DNA from: DASZTU01 sp035493835
GTDB taxonomy: Bacteria; Pseudomonadota; Alphaproteobacteria; Rhizobiales; Devosiaceae
Length of the DNA: 24,396 bases
NCBI GenBank assembly: GCA_035493835.1
Contig: DATJHO010000109.1
Location: 1-24,396, forward strand
Reading direction: 5' to 3'
A program made the position numbers and the translations under genes. The notes under the pieces were generated by a model, which worked only from the letters and a program-made list of their open reading frames with translations, was not told where the DNA came from and ran no database searches. This document shows, piece by piece, positions 15,054 to 22,910 of this stretch; the first letter of the stretch is position 1; the number at the start of each line of letters is the position of its first letter.

Positions 15054-15674
15054 ATGAGCAGCACTATCGCAGACAAACCCGGGCGGAGCCGGCCGGCGGC
15101 GAGCGCCGATGATCGCCCGCGCGCGGCCGAGCGGATTCTGAATTCGGCCCGCGACCTGTTCTATCGCCAGGGCATACGGGCGGTGGGCGTTGATGAAATC
15201 GTCGCCAATGCCGGTGTCACCAAACCAAGTCTTTATCGCAGCTTTTCCTCGAAGGACGAACTCGCGGCCGCCTATGTCCGCCGCTACGAGGTCGAATTCT
15301 GGGCGCGGTTCAATGGCGCCATTGGCGAGGACGCCGCCGATCCCAAGGCCCAACTGCTGGACTATCTCGACAATTTGGCTCTGCGCTCGATCACTCCCGA
15401 TTATCGTGGCTGTGGCATCTCCAATACGGCGATTGAATATCCGGAGCCCGACCATCCGGCGCGGTTGGCCGGCGAATCGCACAAGGCCAAGCTGCGCGCT
15501 CGTCTACAACAGATCGCGGTTCGGATGGGCGCCCGCGACCCGGAGCTGCTTGGCGACGGGCTGATGCTCTTGATCGAGGGCGCGTTCGCCTCCGGCCAGA
15601 TATTTCACGGCCCCGGTCCCTCGGGCAATGTGGCGCGCGCGGCGAGGGTGCTCATCGCGGCGGCGACCGCCTAG
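15054..15674 (+). CDS. TetR/AcrR-family transcriptional regulator
   Basis: The 206-residue protein has an N-terminal TetR helix-turn-helix (about 24-75: AAERILNSARDLFYRQGIRA, then VGVDEIVANAGVTKPSLYRSF in two adjoining pieces). Its C-terminal ligand domain contains the YRGCGISN motif common in this group. The frame is open from 15006, but that ATG overlaps the predicted -10 box and the operator region. The ATG at 15054 has AAGG six bases upstream and is the better start. It probably represses both itself and the divergent MFS gene; the inducing ligand is unknown. Its stop overlaps the stop of the opposing DUF3175 gene. Confidence 0.92.
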   Translation: MSSTIADKPGRSRPAASADDRPRAAERILNSARDLFYRQGIRAVGVDEIVANAGVTKPSLYRSFSSKDELAAAYVRRYEVEFWARFNGAIGEDAADPKAQLLDYLDNLALRSITPDYRGCGISNTAIEYPEPDHPARLAGESHKAKLRARLQQIAVRMGARDPELLGDGLMLLIEGAFASGQIFHGPGPSGNVARAARVLIAAATA

Positions 15675-15955
15675 TCGGGCTCGCGCCCAAAATCCTTGCG
15701 GAGTTCGTCCTTGGCCTGCTCGAGCACACGCTTCTGCTCGGCGGAGAGGTTCTTGCCGGCGCGATTGATGTAGAAGTTCAGCATCGACATCGCCGACTGA
15801 TAGGGCCCGGCCTTGCGGCGCTTGCTGTGTTCGGCCGAGCGCTTCAGCGAGTCGGCGATCTGCTTGGGATCGCCGGATTCGAAGATGTGCTCTTCAAGGT
15901 CGAGCGCGTTCGAATGCTCGGTGACCTCGTGCGACCATTTGCGGGCAGTTGCCAT
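15671..15955 (-). CDS. DUF3175 domain protein
   Basis: This 94-residue, highly charged protein (KWSHEVTEHSNALDLEEHIF, then ADSLKRSAEHSKRRKAGPYQSAM in shorter pieces, then FYINRAGKNLSAEQK) matches the pattern of DUF3175, a small family of unknown function in rhizobia and other proteobacteria. It has no membrane segment. The frame extends upstream to 16177, but the ATG at 15955 follows a strong GGAGGG, and the extension is low-complexity sequence without family similarity. Its TAG stop shares a CTAG with the TetR gene stop (4-bp convergent overlap). Confidence 0.85.
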   Translation of the reverse strand: MATARKWSHEVTEHSNALDLEEHIFESGDPKQIADSLKRSAEHSKRRKAGPYQSAMSMLNFYINRAGKNLSAEQKRVLEQAKDELRKDFGREPD

Positions 15956-16064
15956 GGTTCCCTCCACCATCCTCGTATGAAAACTATGGCCGGGGGGCGG
16001 GGTTCCCACCCGATTGCGCCCACCGCTGTGCTGGGCTAACCCCTTGGGGGGCGAGGAGGGCACC

Positions 16065-17450
16065 GTGGCTGCCAGATTGATCGATGCAAGGCTTCCGGAT
16101 TTTGGCGTGCCAACGGAACGCCCAGAACTGCCGCCGGCGCTTTTCGCCCGGCGTCTTGCCGCTTTCACCCGCGTCATCGGCCGAGCCGGTCTCGATGCGG
16201 CGGTGGTTTATGCCGACCGGGAGCACTGCGCCAATCTTGCCTATCTCACCGGCTTTGATCCGCGCTTCGAGGAGGCGGTACTGGTAGTTGTGCCCGGCCG
16301 GGTGCCGACCCTCTTTGCGGGACCGGAGAATTTGGGCCGCGCGGCTGCGGTCGAGGTCGAGCTCGACGCAAAGCTCTACCCGCCATTCGGCCTCATGGGG
16401 CAGGACCGAAGCCGGACGCCGCCGCTCCTCGACATTCTCCGCGACGCGGGGCTCACGACCGGGCAGAAGATCGGCGTTCTCGGCTGGAAGTATTTCGGCA
16501 TCGCGGAAGCTGATACCCCCGACAGCTGGCTCGAGGTGCCCTCCTTCATCGCCGATACCGTCCGGGCGATCGCCGGCGCCAGCGGCCGCGTGGTCAACGC
16601 CAATGTGCTGCTGATGCACAATTCCATCGGGCTGCGGGCGGTGAACGAGGTCGAGCAGATCGCCCAGTTCGAGTTCAGCGCCGTCGCCGTGTCCGAGGCG
16701 ATCAAGAGCCTCGTGCGTAGCCTCAGGCCCGGCCTGCGCGAATTGGAGGCGGCGGCCAAGATGCGCCTCAATGGCCTGCCGCATTCGTGCCACACCATGC
16801 TCTCGACCGGCGACCGGCTGGTGGGCCTTGATAGTCCTTCCTCAAAAGTGATCGAGCGCGGCGATCCCCTCACCACCGCCGTCGGTTATTGGGGGGCGCT
16901 GTCGAGCCGGGTGGGCTGGGTAGCGGCCGATGAGGGCGATTTGCCCGCGGATGCTGCCGACTATGTCGACCGGCTGGCCGCGCCCTATTTCGCCTGCGCG
17001 GCCGAGTGGTATGAGACGATCGGCATCGGCGTCCCTGGCGGCGAGATCGATGCGCTGGTGCGGCGCCATCTCGATTCACCCTTCTTTAACCTTGTGCTCA
17101 ATCCGGGGCATCTCATCCACATAGACGAATGGATGAACACGCCGGTCTATCCCGGTTCGACCGAGCGCTTCACCTCCGGCCAGATGATTCAGTGCGACAT
17201 CATTCCGGCGGTCGGGGCGCCTTATCATTCGTGCAACATCGAGGATGGCATTGCCCTGCTGGACGAGCGGGGAAGGGCCGAGTTCCGCGACAAATTCCCC
17301 CGGGCGGCGGAGCGGATCGAGGCGCGCCGCGCCTTCATGATCGACGTGCTTGGGATCCGTCTAAAACCTGAAGTAATGCCGCTCAGCAACCTCGCCGGTG
17401 CCTTGGCGCCCTTCCTGCTTTCGCCGCAAAGGATCTTCTCAATGAGGTGA
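16065..17450 (+). CDS. Creatinase/aminopeptidase-P-fold (M24 family) protein with missing metal ligands
   Basis: The 461-residue protein has an N-terminal creatinase-like domain (about 25-185, YADREHCANLAYLTGFDPR) and a C-terminal pita-bread domain (about 195-430). In active M24 peptidases five residues hold two metals: two Asp, one His and two Glu. Here the region after GD267 reads PLTTAVGYWGALSSRVGW, with Ala272 and a Ser/Arg where the two Asp should be. A His is kept in PGHLIHIDEW and one Glu in NIEDGIALL, while the other Glu position reads CDIIP. It is therefore probably not a classical aminopeptidase and may be a metal-free creatinase-type hydrolase or a binding protein. GTG 16065 follows GAGGAGGG; a TTG at 16014 without such a signal is less likely. 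There is no partner gene in its operon. Confidence 0.82.
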   Translation: MAARLIDARLPDFGVPTERPELPPALFARRLAAFTRVIGRAGLDAAVVYADREHCANLAYLTGFDPRFEEAVLVVVPGRVPTLFAGPENLGRAAAVEVELDAKLYPPFGLMGQDRSRTPPLLDILRDAGLTTGQKIGVLGWKYFGIAEADTPDSWLEVPSFIADTVRAIAGASGRVVNANVLLMHNSIGLRAVNEVEQIAQFEFSAVAVSEAIKSLVRSLRPGLRELEAAAKMRLNGLPHSCHTMLSTGDRLVGLDSPSSKVIERGDPLTTAVGYWGALSSRVGWVAADEGDLPADAADYVDRLAAPYFACAAEWYETIGIGVPGGEIDALVRRHLDSPFFNLVLNPGHLIHIDEWMNTPVYPGSTERFTSGQMIQCDIIPAVGAPYHSCNIEDGIALLDERGRAEFRDKFPRAAERIEARRAFMIDVLGIRLKPEVMPLSNLAGALAPFLLSPQRIFSMR

Positions 17451-17704
17451 TGACATGTCGTCTAACCCATTGATCCTCCAGCGCATCATTGTCGCCAATG
17501 GCGGTCGGAAGGCGCACTCTTGTCAAAACGGCATGTCCCGGCTATCAAAGCCAGTATCGACATTTGGCTAACATTCGGCCGTTTCGCCCCTGACAGAAGG
17601 CCCGGCGCGCATACAACTCCAAACATCGACAACAGAGCAATGGGTCACGGCAAGGGATCCCGTCGCTCAAATCAATCGACGCACTCGAAGGACTACACAC
17701 TCCA
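17451..17704. other. 254-bp leader region of the cold-shock gene
   Basis: No gene is seen here. A promoter candidate (17520-17548) would give an mRNA leader of about 150 nt before the cold-shock ATG, and the A-rich tail has GAAGGA at 17687-17692. Long structured leaders are usual for cold-shock mRNAs. Confidence 0.5.
17520..17548 (+). promoter_or_regulatory. Candidate sigma-70-type promoter of the cold-shock gene
   Basis: TTGTCA (17520-17525, five of six consensus positions) and TATCAA (17543-17548, four of six) are spaced exactly 17 bp. The predicted transcript start near 17555 leaves a leader of about 150 nt. Confidence 0.5.
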
Positions 17705-17914
17705 ATGCAGACCGGTACTGTAAAGTTTTATAATGATCAGAAGGGCTACGGCTTCATTCAGCCCGACGCTGGCGGCAAGGACGTGTTCGTGCACGCCACC
17801 GCCCTGCAGCGCGCTGGTCTTCGCGCCCTGAGCGAAGGTCAGAAGGTTTCGTTCGATACGGCTGAGGACCGCCGGACGGGCAAGGTGGCAGTCGACAATA
17901 TCGCCGAAGTCTAA
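17705..17914 (+). CDS. cspA: Cold-shock protein, CspA family
   Basis: The 69-residue single cold-shock domain has the standard RNA-binding motifs KGYGFIQ (RNP1) and DVFVHATAL (RNP2), and begins MQTGTVKFYN. Such proteins bind single-stranded RNA and act as RNA chaperones in the cytoplasm, often when the temperature falls. The length is typical for the family. The ribosome site GAAGGA is 12 bases before the ATG, a rather long spacing. A long leader precedes it and a strong terminator follows 23 bp after the stop, so it is a single-gene transcript. Which of several rhizobial csp paralogues it is cannot be told from this window. Confidence 0.95.
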   Translation: MQTGTVKFYNDQKGYGFIQPDAGGKDVFVHATALQRAGLRALSEGQKVSFDTAEDRRTGKVAVDNIAEV

Positions 17915-17937
17915 TTAGCGGACGACGCTGAATTCTG

Positions 17938-17968
17938 AAAACCGGGTGCCGCAAAGCGCCCGGTTTTT
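17938..17968 (+). terminator. Intrinsic terminator of the cold-shock gene
   Basis: AAAACCGGGTGC (17938-17949) pairs with GCGCCCGGTTTT (17956-17967) as a 12-bp stem with one G-T pair and a 6-nt loop, ending in a run of five T. The A-run on the 5' side would let it act in both directions. Confidence 0.9.
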
Positions 17969-18019
17969 GCTTGTTTGGATGTTTGATGGCATTCTAGGCA
18001 GCCAAGAAGGAGCTCGGGC

Positions 18020-18883
18020 GTGGCGCAGGGATTTCATCGGCGGCGTGGCGTGGCCAAATCGATCCGGCAGATCGCCGGGGCCGAAATCGATGCAGCGGTG
18101 GCCTCGATCCGGGATCCGCAAAAGGATGATGCCGAAACCGTCCATGACGTACGCCTGCAGCTCAAGCGGCTGCGGGCGCTGTTACGCCTGCCGGCCGAGC
18201 ATTTTCCCGATTATTCCCTCGAAAACATTGCCTTCCGCGATCTTGGGCAGCGGCTTGCCCATATTCGCGATGCCGACGTATTGCAGCAAACCGCTGAGTC
18301 GCTGGCCGCCGAGGCCGATATCGGCGATCTGGCCACCCTGCGCGCCGAGATCGCCGCGACCGTCACGGCACCCGACCAAGATGTGAGAGCCCTGTTGCAG
18401 GGGGAAATCACGGCTGGCCTGCTCGAGGCCAAGCGACGCGTCCAGGGCTGGCGCTTTGACCGCAAGGGGTTTGCGCTTCTGGCCGACGGGCTTCAGAACG
18501 TTTATCAGCGCATGCGGGCAGGGGAGGCGCTGGCGTTGCGGCACCCCAGTGCGGCCAACTTTCACGAGTGGCGCAAGCAGGCCAAGTACCACGCCAACCA
18601 ATTGGCGCTGCTGAAGCCGGCGGCCCCCGACGTGCTGAAGAACTATCGCACGATCGGGGACAAGCTGGCTTCGACCCTGGGCGGTCACCATGATCTCGAC
18701 GTTCTGCGCGAGGCGGCCAAAGCGATCAGCCCCGCGCAGTCAGCGCCGCTGCTCGAGGCAATTTCGGCGCGCAACGCCAAGCTCGAGGTGAAGGCCTTCC
18801 GGCTCGGCGACGAACTCACCGCCGAGCGTCCTGCCGATTTCCTCCGCCGCATCGAAGCCAGTTGGCAAGCCTGGCGCTGCTAG
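18020..18883 (+). CDS. CHAD domain protein
   Basis: This 287-residue soluble helical protein carries the conserved-histidine pattern of the CHAD domain: VHDVRLQLKRLRALLRL near residue 40, HEWRKQAKYHANQLALL in the middle, and LGGHHDLDVLREA. CHAD domains bind inorganic polyphosphate through basic residues and are linked to polyphosphate granules or metabolism. No CYTH triphosphatase domain is fused or adjacent, so it is a stand-alone CHAD protein. The start is a GTG with AAGGAG seven bases upstream. It follows the cold-shock terminator and is probably transcribed alone. Confidence 0.88.
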   Translation: MAQGFHRRRGVAKSIRQIAGAEIDAAVASIRDPQKDDAETVHDVRLQLKRLRALLRLPAEHFPDYSLENIAFRDLGQRLAHIRDADVLQQTAESLAAEADIGDLATLRAEIAATVTAPDQDVRALLQGEITAGLLEAKRRVQGWRFDRKGFALLADGLQNVYQRMRAGEALALRHPSAANFHEWRKQAKYHANQLALLKPAAPDVLKNYRTIGDKLASTLGGHHDLDVLREAAKAISPAQSAPLLEAISARNAKLEVKAFRLGDELTAERPADFLRRIEASWQAWRC

Positions 18884-19143
18884 AGCGCGATCCCCGTTGA
18901 GTTGAAACATTTACCGCGCTTGCTTGTCATGGCCGGGCTTGACCCGGCCACCCTTGATGCCGCGCCAGTTCCACCCAAGCTATTGGAAAGGCAGCATGGG
19001 TCCCCGGGTCAAGCCCGGGGATGACGATGGGGGAAGGGTGCGACCTAATGCCAACGCCGCACTGGCAGCACCTCGCCCACGCCCTCGCGACCTTCGTCAA
19101 CTCAAACGGATCATGCTTTGGAGCCGCTCGCTCCAGCCGTCTC
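18884..19143. other. Convergent gap between the CHAD and ndh genes
   Basis: The 260 bp hold the inverted palindrome pair at 18926-19025 and otherwise show no gene, RNA or clear terminator. Confidence 0.5.
18926..19025. repeat. Inverted pair of GGGCTTGACCCGG-type palindromes (REP-like)
   Basis: Arm one (18926-18950) and arm two (19001-19025) are inverted copies built around CCGGGCTTGACCCGG with GTCAT at the outer ends. They differ only in the flanking GG/CC pairs, and these changes are compensatory within each arm so that each palindrome is kept. This repeat type is common between genes in alphaproteobacteria. Confidence 0.87.
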
Positions 19144-20430
19144 CTACCTGGAGTCGGCCGAGCGATCCTCGGCCTCGCCCTGGGTGATGAGCCGGGCGCT
19201 GCGATGCCCGCTCAGCAGGATCCAGAGCCAGCTCATGGCGACGGAGAGCCGGTTTTTCACCCCGATGAGGAAATAGATATGGGCGATGCCCCAGACCCAC
19301 CAGGCGAGCCCCCCGGTGAGCCTGATCCAGCCGAGATCGACGACGGCAGCGCTCTTGCCGATCGTGGCAAGGCTGCCCGCATGCTTGTAGCGGAACGGCT
19401 TGGCGCTGGAATCGCCGGCCAGCCGCGCCTTGATGACGCGCGACGCATGCCGCCCACCCTGCTTGGCTGCATCGCCAACACCCGGCACCGGACTGCCGTC
19501 GGGCATGGTGATCGCTGCCGTATCGCCCACGGCAAAGATTTCCGGGTACCCTGGCACACTCATGTCCGGCTCGACCTTGAGACGGCCTGCGCGGTCGGCG
19601 GGCACGTCCAGCCAACGAGCGGCCGGCGAGGCCTCGACGCCGGCTGCCCACAGCACGGTCCTTGCCGGAAGCCGCTCGTCGCCGATTGTGACCCCCTCGG
19701 CATCGATCGCCGTCACCGGCTTGCCCAACCTCACCTCGACGCCGAGCTTTTCCAGTGCCTTTTGGGCATAGGCTGAAAGCTCCGGCCTGAAGGTGGAGAG
19801 GACGCGCGGGCCCGCTTCGATCAGCACCACGCGGGTTTCGTGCGGGTTGATCGAACGGAAATCGGCGCTCATCGTATCCCGCGCCAACTCGATGATGGCC
19901 CCGGCCAGTTCAACGCCGGTCGGTCCGGCCCCGACGATGGCGAAGGTCAGCAGGGCGTTTCGCTTTGCCGGATCGCGCTCGCGCTCCGCCCGCTCGAAGG
20001 CCAGCAGCATATCGCGGCGCGCCAGCGTTGCGTCTTCGAGCGTCTTGAGCCCGGGCGCGAAAACCTGCCACTCGTCGCGGCCGAAATAAGCGTGCCGCGC
20101 GCCGGTGGCGAGGACGAGAAAGTCGTAGTCGTAGCGGCTCCCATCCGCGAGCACGACCTGCTTTGCTTCCTTGTCGACACCGGTGACCTGGCCCATCACC
20201 GTCGTCACATCGGGCCGCTTATTGAGCAGGTGCCGGATCGGCCAGGCGATTTCCGAGGTGCTCAGGGCCGTCGTCGCCACCTGGTAGAGCAGCGGCTGGA
20301 ACAGGTGGTGGTTGCGCTGGTCAATGACGGTGATGTCGAGGTCAGCGCCCTTGAGCTCTTCGACGGCGGCCAAGCCGCCGAACCCCCCGCCTACAACGAT
20401 AACCTTTGGCTTTGCAGTTTGGGGAGTCAA
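19144..20430 (-). CDS. ndh: Type II NADH dehydrogenase (NDH-2)
   Basis: The 428-residue FAD enzyme passes electrons from NADH to quinone without pumping protons. The FAD site GGGFGG is at 14-19, followed by the family motif LFQPLLYQVATTALS (43-57). The NADH site GAGPTG is at 167-172 and the C-terminal FAD site FAVGDTAA at 299-306. The end has an amphipathic and hydrophobic stretch (about 376-407) that would anchor it to the inner membrane. The frame is open to an ATG at 20511, but a TTG at 20430 has AGGAGG six bases upstream and gives the usual N-terminus (TPQTAKPKVIVVGGG). The residues further upstream show no family resemblance. It appears to be a single-gene unit with its own leader. Confidence 0.9.
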   Translation of the reverse strand: MTPQTAKPKVIVVGGGFGGLAAVEELKGADLDITVIDQRNHHLFQPLLYQVATTALSTSEIAWPIRHLLNKRPDVTTVMGQVTGVDKEAKQVVLADGSRYDYDFLVLATGARHAYFGRDEWQVFAPGLKTLEDATLARRDMLLAFERAERERDPAKRNALLTFAIVGAGPTGVELAGAIIELARDTMSADFRSINPHETRVVLIEAGPRVLSTFRPELSAYAQKALEKLGVEVRLGKPVTAIDAEGVTIGDERLPARTVLWAAGVEASPAARWLDVPADRAGRLKVEPDMSVPGYPEIFAVGDTAAITMPDGSPVPGVGDAAKQGGRHASRVIKARLAGDSSAKPFRYKHAGSLATIGKSAAVVDLGWIRLTGGLAWWVWGIAHIYFLIGVKNRLSVAMSWLWILLSGHRSARLITQGEAEDRSADSR

Positions 20431-20583
20431 TTCTCGCCTCCTAGTAGAATTGGGGGCTCTATAGGCTTGATTTACCGGGAGGGGATACCACTCCCGGCAC
20501 AGACCTGCCATGCACCTGCCGCGCTTGAGAAAGGGCGTCGGATAGCCTGCCGAATTCAGCCAATTTGTGGGGGACTCGGTCCC

Positions 20584-22290
20584 CTATTCGGCCGCCTCGA
20601 CCTCGATCCGGGGCTCTTCCGCATCCTCTTGCTTCGAGGTGGCCGTGCCCAGCCAGGAGGCTACCGCCGCGAGCACATAGAGCACCAGCGAAATCGAAAA
20701 GGCGATCTTGATACCCAGCATGAAGGGGCCGGAAAGCAGCTCCGGAAAGAACTTCGTGCCGGTTATCAGCGCTTGCTGGTTGGCGGTGAGCGCATGCAGC
20801 GCCTCGGGCGGGATCAACTGGTTCATCGGATTGATGCCGAGGAAGGCCGCGAACAGGCTTGCAACCGGCGGCAGGTTCGCAACCTGGGTCGCGACCTGCC
20901 GGGGCAGGCCCTGGGCGACAAGGCCGGAGGCCATGACCTGCGGCAGGCTGATCGCCAGGCCGATGATCATCAAGGTGAAGAAGAGACCGATCGACAGCAC
21001 CTGTCCCGCGTTCAGGGTGATGGCGCGCACGCCGGAGGCCTGCCCGCGCTCGCCAGCCGGCACCGCGTTCATGATCATGGTTGCGTTCGGCGCACTGAAG
21101 AGCCCCGACCCGACGCCGTTGAGCAGGAGCAGAACGGCGAACACCGGGTAGTCAAAATTGGCGTTGAGCAGCATCAGCCCGAGGAATGTCGCCGCCCCTA
21201 GCAACATGCCGAAGGCGGTGAAGGCTCGCTGGCCGAACCGATCCGACAACACGCCGGCGATCGGGGTGGTGAACAGGAAGCCGACGGTAAGGGGCAACAT
21301 GAAAATGCTGGACCAAAGCGGGGTGGATTCGAAGCTGTAGCCGTGCAGCGGCAGCCAGATTCCCTGCAGCCAGATGATCAGCATGAACTGCAGCCCGCCG
21401 CGGCCGATCGAGCCTAGCAGGCTCGCCGCAGCGCCCGCGGCGAACGGCCGCAGACGGAGCAGGTTGAGGTCGAACAGCGGCAACGGCACCCGCTTTTCAA
21501 AGATGAAGAAGCCGATGAGGAAGGCGATGCCGAGAATGGCTTCGGCAAGCACCTTCGGGGTGCCCCAGGCCATAACCGCAGTCGGCGTGGGCTGGATGCC
21601 GTCGTTTATGGCAACGAGGACAAGGATCAAACCGAGGCCAAACAGCAGATTGCCCCACCAGTCGATCTTGCCGTGCCGCTTCGACACGTTCTTGTCCTTG
21701 AGCCCCCAAAAACCCCAGATCGTGCCGATCACCCCGATCGGCACGTTGATCCAGAAGATCAGCCGCCAATCGATATCGGCGAAAATGCCGCCAAGCAGCA
21801 GGCCGAGGAACTGGCCGCCGATCTGAGCCATGGTGTTGATGCCGAGGGCCAAACCGCGCTGGTGCGACGGAAAGGCATCGACAAGCATGGCGGTCGCCGT
21901 CGCGGTGATCATGGCGCCGCCGACACCCTGCGCAATGCGCATCCAGACGAGGTACGCGGCCGCTATGCCATCGGTCGGCATCAGGCTCAGCGCCACCGAA
22001 CACAGCGTGAAGAGGAGGAAGCCGATATTGTAGATTTTCGCCCGGCCATACATGTCGGCGAGCCGCCCGAAGGCCACCACCAGCACGGAGGTGACGACCA
22101 GGTAGCCCATGATCGTCCAAAGCAGCGTATTGGTGTTGCCTGCGCCCAGCGGATCGAGGTGGATGCCCCGAAAGATGGCGGGTAGGCTGATCAGAACGAT
22201 CGAGGCGTTAATCACAGCCGCGAGCATGCCGACCGTGGTATTGGCGAGGATCATCCACTTGTGGTTGGGGGAAGAGGCAGGATCGTTCAT
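20584..22290 (-). CDS. MFS multidrug exporter, DHA2-like 14-segment type
   Basis: The 568-residue inner-membrane protein has about fourteen hydrophobic segments. Loop 2-3 has GRLADMYGRAKIYNIG (motif A), segment 5 has AQIGGQFLGLLLGG where the antiporter motif C lies, and WRLIFWINVPIGVIG follows, all typical of the DHA2 proton-antiporter family. A long hydrophilic insertion before the final segments (about 460-520) is seen in part of this family. The frame is open to 22470, but the ATG at 22290 gives a typical N-terminus (MNDPASSPNHKWMIL); further upstream the frame crosses the promoter region. Its own ribosome site is weak. It is divergent from a MarR gene, its likely regulator; substrates are probably hydrophobic toxic compounds. 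Confidence 0.9.
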   Translation of the reverse strand: MNDPASSPNHKWMILANTTVGMLAAVINASIVLISLPAIFRGIHLDPLGAGNTNTLLWTIMGYLVVTSVLVVAFGRLADMYGRAKIYNIGFLLFTLCSVALSLMPTDGIAAAYLVWMRIAQGVGGAMITATATAMLVDAFPSHQRGLALGINTMAQIGGQFLGLLLGGIFADIDWRLIFWINVPIGVIGTIWGFWGLKDKNVSKRHGKIDWWGNLLFGLGLILVLVAINDGIQPTPTAVMAWGTPKVLAEAILGIAFLIGFFIFEKRVPLPLFDLNLLRLRPFAAGAAASLLGSIGRGGLQFMLIIWLQGIWLPLHGYSFESTPLWSSIFMLPLTVGFLFTTPIAGVLSDRFGQRAFTAFGMLLGAATFLGLMLLNANFDYPVFAVLLLLNGVGSGLFSAPNATMIMNAVPAGERGQASGVRAITLNAGQVLSIGLFFTLMIIGLAISLPQVMASGLVAQGLPRQVATQVANLPPVASLFAAFLGINPMNQLIPPEALHALTANQQALITGTKFFPELLSGPFMLGIKIAFSISLVLYVLAAVASWLGTATSKQEDAEEPRIEVEAAE

Positions 22291-22339
22291 GGTCGGACTC
22301 GGTGGATCGCTAAGCGAATGGCGGGACGAAAAGCGGCAT

Positions 22340-22385
22340 GCCCAGGGCCGGCCTGCGCCGCTGAATGCGGCGGCCAAGCCTGGGC
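22340..22385 (-). other. Two-part hairpin in the leader of the DHA2 exporter mRNA
   Basis: An outer 7-bp stem pairs 22340-22346 with 22379-22385 and encloses a perfect 6-bp stem (22356-22361 with 22367-22372) capped by a 5-nt loop. It lies 50-95 nt upstream of the exporter ATG, inside its probable untranslated leader. No T-run adjoins the stem on the minus strand (TTTT comes about seven bases later). It could control translation or attenuation. Confidence 0.5.
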
Positions 22386-22400
22386 CCACACGGGCGTCTA

Positions 22401-22436
22401 TCCAATTACATTGGAGGTATATAATTAACATGCTAA
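22401..22436. promoter_or_regulatory. MarR/DHA2 divergent control region with two dyads
   Basis: A perfect -10 hexamer TATAAT (22420-22425) points toward the MarR gene, but its -35 is poor. Dyad one, TCCAAT-TAC-ATTGGA (22401-22415), covers the -35 zone. Dyad two, TTAACATGCTAA (22425-22436, one mismatched pair), covers the predicted transcript start. Both are the size of MarR operators. Confidence 0.65.
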
Positions 22437-22439
22437 CGA

Positions 22440-22910
22440 ATGAGCATGGCTGAATCAACATACCTGCCACGCGATTTTACGGCCGAGCTGTTGCTGGCGG
22501 CCCGGCTCTGGCGCCGGATGACGCGCGACGTGGCGGCCCCGTTCGGCGTTGGCGAAGCGGGGGCGGCGCCCCTGTTGTGGATCGGCCGCATGGGGGAGGG
22601 GGTGCGCCAGAATGCAGTGGCCGAGCGCATCGGCGTCGAAGGCGCTTCCCTCGTCCGCGTCATCGATGAATTGTCGGCGGCGGGCCTTGTGACTCGCCAG
22701 TCCGACCCCTCCGACCGCCGGGCCAATTTGCTCCATCTCACCGACAAGGGGCGCGAGGTGACCGGCAAGATCGAGGTCGAGCTCGGGGACCTCCGGCAAC
22801 GAGTGCTTGGCGTGATCAATGCCGGCGACATCGCCGCCGCCCAGCGCGTCTTTGCCGCCATCAAGCAGGCTGCCGAGACAATCGAGGCGCTTCCCTTGGA
22901 CGGGGAGTAG
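22440..22910 (+). CDS. MarR-family transcriptional regulator
   Basis: The 156-residue protein has the MarR plan: an N-terminal helix, a winged helix (about 58-107, with QNAVAERIGVEGASLVRVID, then LVTRQ), and the wing motif DPSDRRA followed by LTDKGREV. It is a dimeric repressor that usually releases DNA on binding phenolic or other small ligands. It probably represses itself and the divergent DHA2 exporter. A second ATG at 22446 is possible. With the -10 box at 22420-22425 the leader would be only about eight bases and lacks a ribosome site, so translation may be nearly leaderless. Confidence 0.93.
   Translation: MSMAESTYLPRDFTAELLLAARLWRRMTRDVAAPFGVGEAGAAPLLWIGRMGEGVRQNAVAERIGVEGASLVRVIDELSAAGLVTRQSDPSDRRANLLHLTDKGREVTGKIEVELGDLRQRVLGVINAGDIAAAQRVFAAIKQAAETIEALPLDGE

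Noticed and set aside
19840..21201. 453-codon plus-strand frame spanning the start of ndh and the end of the DHA2 exporter
   Set aside because: It crosses two convincing minus-strand genes and the ndh leader and shows no protein family.
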